From a bacterium (GTDB lineage: Bacteria; Patescibacteriota; WWE3; 2-01-FULL-39-13; JAQBTZ01), in assembly GCA_027624675.1 (NCBI GenBank), contig JAQBTZ010000040.1, forward strand, positions 1 through 5,844: a DNA stretch of 5,844 bases, read 5' to 3'. The position numbers were made by a program, and so were the translations under genes. The notes under the pieces are model-generated. The model was not told the origin of the DNA, did no database searches, and saw only the letters and a list, made by a program, of their open reading frames with translations. Shown here in pieces: positions 4,866 through 5,844 of the stretch. Position 1 is the stretch's first letter; every line of letters starts with the position of its first letter.

Positions 4866-5726
4866 ATGAAAATCATTATGGATACAAAAATTATCAATTC
4901 ACCACATAAAAATTTTGAACAAATAAAAAAGATAGATGAAAATGGCTTTGAATATTGGGAAGCTAGGGAGCTTATGCCACTATTAGGATACACCAAATGG
5001 AGTAATTTTGAAGGTATAGTAATTAAAAAAGCTAAGATTGCATGTAGTACAAGTGGCCAGACAATAAAAAACCATTTTGCCGACATCGGGAAAATGGTGG
5101 GTTTAGGATCTGGCAGTAAGCGTAAAATAAATAACTATCATTTATCAAGATATGCCTGTTATTTAATAGCACAGAATGGTGATTCTAGTAAAAAGGCTAT
5201 TGCACATGCTCAAACCTATTTTGCAATTCAAACAAGAAAACAGGAAATATTTCAACAGTTAGAAGATGATGGCAAAAGAATATATGTTAGAGAACAAGTT
5301 AAAGATCATAATAAGGAATTATTTTCTACAGCTAAAGAAATTGGAGTTAGCAATTTTGGTAGATTCAATAATGCAGGTTATGAGGGTCTATATGGAATGA
5401 ATGCAAAACAATTAAAAAATAAAAAAGGTATAGGAAAAGATGACGTACTTGATAGAGCAGGAACAACTGAATTAGCTGCCAATTTATTTCGAATTACTCA
5501 AACAGACGAAAAGCTAAAAAGAGATAATATAAAAGGACAATTTCGTGCAGATCAAACACATAAAAATGTTGGAAAAGAAGTAAGAAAAACTATTGTAGAA
5601 ATTGGTGGAACAATGCCAGAAAACTTAAACGTAGAACCACACATAAAAGAGATTAAAAAAAGTCAAAAGAAATTATCACAAAATTCTACTACTGCTAAAA
5701 ATTTAGAAAAGGGACATTCTAATTAA
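4866..5726 (+). CDS. dinD: DinD-like protein (DNA-damage-inducible protein D family)
   Basis: This 286-residue protein matches E. coli DinD (about 275 residues) over most of its length. The N-terminal part resembles the BRO-N/antirepressor-type fold: FEYWEARELMPLLGYTKWSNF (28-48) and KAKIACSTSG (55-64). Then come YHLSRYACYLIAQNGD (91-106), the signature AQTYFAIQTRKQE (115-127), a charged helix IYVREQVKDHNKEL (139-152), GYEGLYGMNAKQ (171-182) and TTELAANLFRITQTDEKLKRD (200-220), and GGTMPENL (247-254). The tail from about 255 is Lys/Ser/Asn-rich and disordered. E. coli DinD is an SOS protein reported to inhibit RecA filaments after strand pairing; whether this one does so is inference. No LexA box of the E. 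coli or Bacillus type was found upstream. ATG 4866 sits one base after the copy-1 peptide stop; ATG 4878 is an alternative start, and neither has a Shine-Dalgarno sequence. Confidence 0.92.
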   Translation: MKIIMDTKIINSPHKNFEQIKKIDENGFEYWEARELMPLLGYTKWSNFEGIVIKKAKIACSTSGQTIKNHFADIGKMVGLGSGSKRKINNYHLSRYACYLIAQNGDSSKKAIAHAQTYFAIQTRKQEIFQQLEDDGKRIYVREQVKDHNKELFSTAKEIGVSNFGRFNNAGYEGLYGMNAKQLKNKKGIGKDDVLDRAGTTELAANLFRITQTDEKLKRDNIKGQFRADQTHKNVGKEVRKTIVEIGGTMPENLNVEPHIKEIKKSQKKLSQNSTTAKNLEKGHSN

Positions 5727-5746
5727 TTCCTATTTGGGGTGGCTTG

Positions 5747-5836
5747 TTGACTAACTTTAGAACCGCAATAGAAGAAAATATTGATTATATTCCAATGTAC
5801 CCAGAGTTTGAGATGCTAACGATTGAAAGTGTTTAG
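5747..5836 (+). CDS. Copy 2: short peptide containing ENIDYIPMYPEFE (29 aa from TTG)
   Basis: The frame from TTG 5747 to TAG 5834-5836 encodes 29 residues: (M)TNFRTAIEE, then NIDYIPMYPEFE, then MLTIESV. TTG 5744 is an alternative start. GGGGTGG at 5736-5742 is the only purine-rich, Shine-Dalgarno-like run at a suitable place near any start in the window and favours TTG 5747. The frame is open back to TAA 5720. The core is identical in protein sequence to copy 1 upstream of DinD although two bases differ. The function is not recognised. It may be a leader peptide, a small antitoxin-like protein, or the tail of a lost gene. The window ends 8 bases after its stop, so the following gene cannot be seen. 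Confidence 0.42.
   Translation: MTNFRTAIEENIDYIPMYPEFEMLTIESV
5774..5811 (+). repeat. 38-bp direct repeat, copy 2 (downstream of DinD)
   Basis: This is the second copy of the sequence at 4805-4842, in the same orientation and the same reading phase (period 969 bp, a multiple of three). Homologous recombination between copies would remove the DinD gene and leave one intact peptide frame with the copy-2 ending. Confidence 0.9.
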
Positions 5837-5844
5837 AAATAAAC

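Noticed and set aside
4790..5086. Minus-strand open frame of 98 codons that looks membrane-like
   Set aside because: It is opposite the repeat copy 1 and the N-terminal part of DinD; DinD similarity settles the strand.
4805..5811. Target-site duplication made by insertion of a DinD-bearing element
   Set aside because: At 38 bp it is too long for usual target duplications, no transposase or terminal inverted repeats are present, and the differences follow codon positions.
1..5844. tRNA, rRNA or CRISPR array
   Set aside because: No cloverleaf with a T-loop GTTCRA pattern, no rRNA-like sequence and no regularly spaced short repeats were seen; the only long direct repeat has two copies 969 bp apart.

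Overview
The window is AT-rich (roughly one third G+C by eye) and densely coded bacterial chromosome. Six genes can be named or described with confidence: the 3' end of an ABC-transporter substrate-binding protein, rlmB, prmC, an exported protein of unknown function, a winged-helix Fic protein and a DinD-like protein. The base composition, the near absence of Shine-Dalgarno sequences, short intergenic gaps and the style of the exported protein suggest a Patescibacteria/CPR-type genome. No ribosomal RNA or other marker confirms this, so the taxonomic call is inference. The standard genetic code fits every long reading frame.

Layout. 1-644 (+) is the C-terminal 213 residues of a family-5 solute-binding protein. 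It converges on a minus-strand pair, prmC then rlmB (2213 down to 687, 15 bp apart), which act on the translation machinery: PrmC methylates release factors and RlmB methylates 23S rRNA. A 44-bp divergent spacer carries overlapping promoters for prmC and for the membrane-anchored exported protein at 2258-3394 (+). That gene converges, with only 11 bp between, on the minus-strand Fic gene (4455-3406). Upstream of the Fic gene is a 12-bp inverted repeat that covers its probable -10 box, as expected if its own N-terminal winged helix represses it.

The right third (4456-5844) looks accessory. It holds a doubtful 65-codon reading frame in a hairpin-rich stretch, then a DinD-like gene (4866-5726) bracketed by two direct copies of a 38-bp sequence, 969 bp apart. 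The copies differ at two positions and both changes are synonymous in the one frame that reads ENIDYIPMYPEFE. The repeat is therefore probably a conserved short peptide rather than a plain DNA site. Copy 1 stops one base before the DinD start codon, and copy 2 lies 47 bases after the DinD stop codon. This peptide-DinD-peptide arrangement is the least explained and most interesting part of the window.

Across the window, four start codons have a -10-like hexamer ending 6-7 bases upstream, which points to leaderless transcripts. The Fic protein has Gln where the family's catalytic His normally stands.
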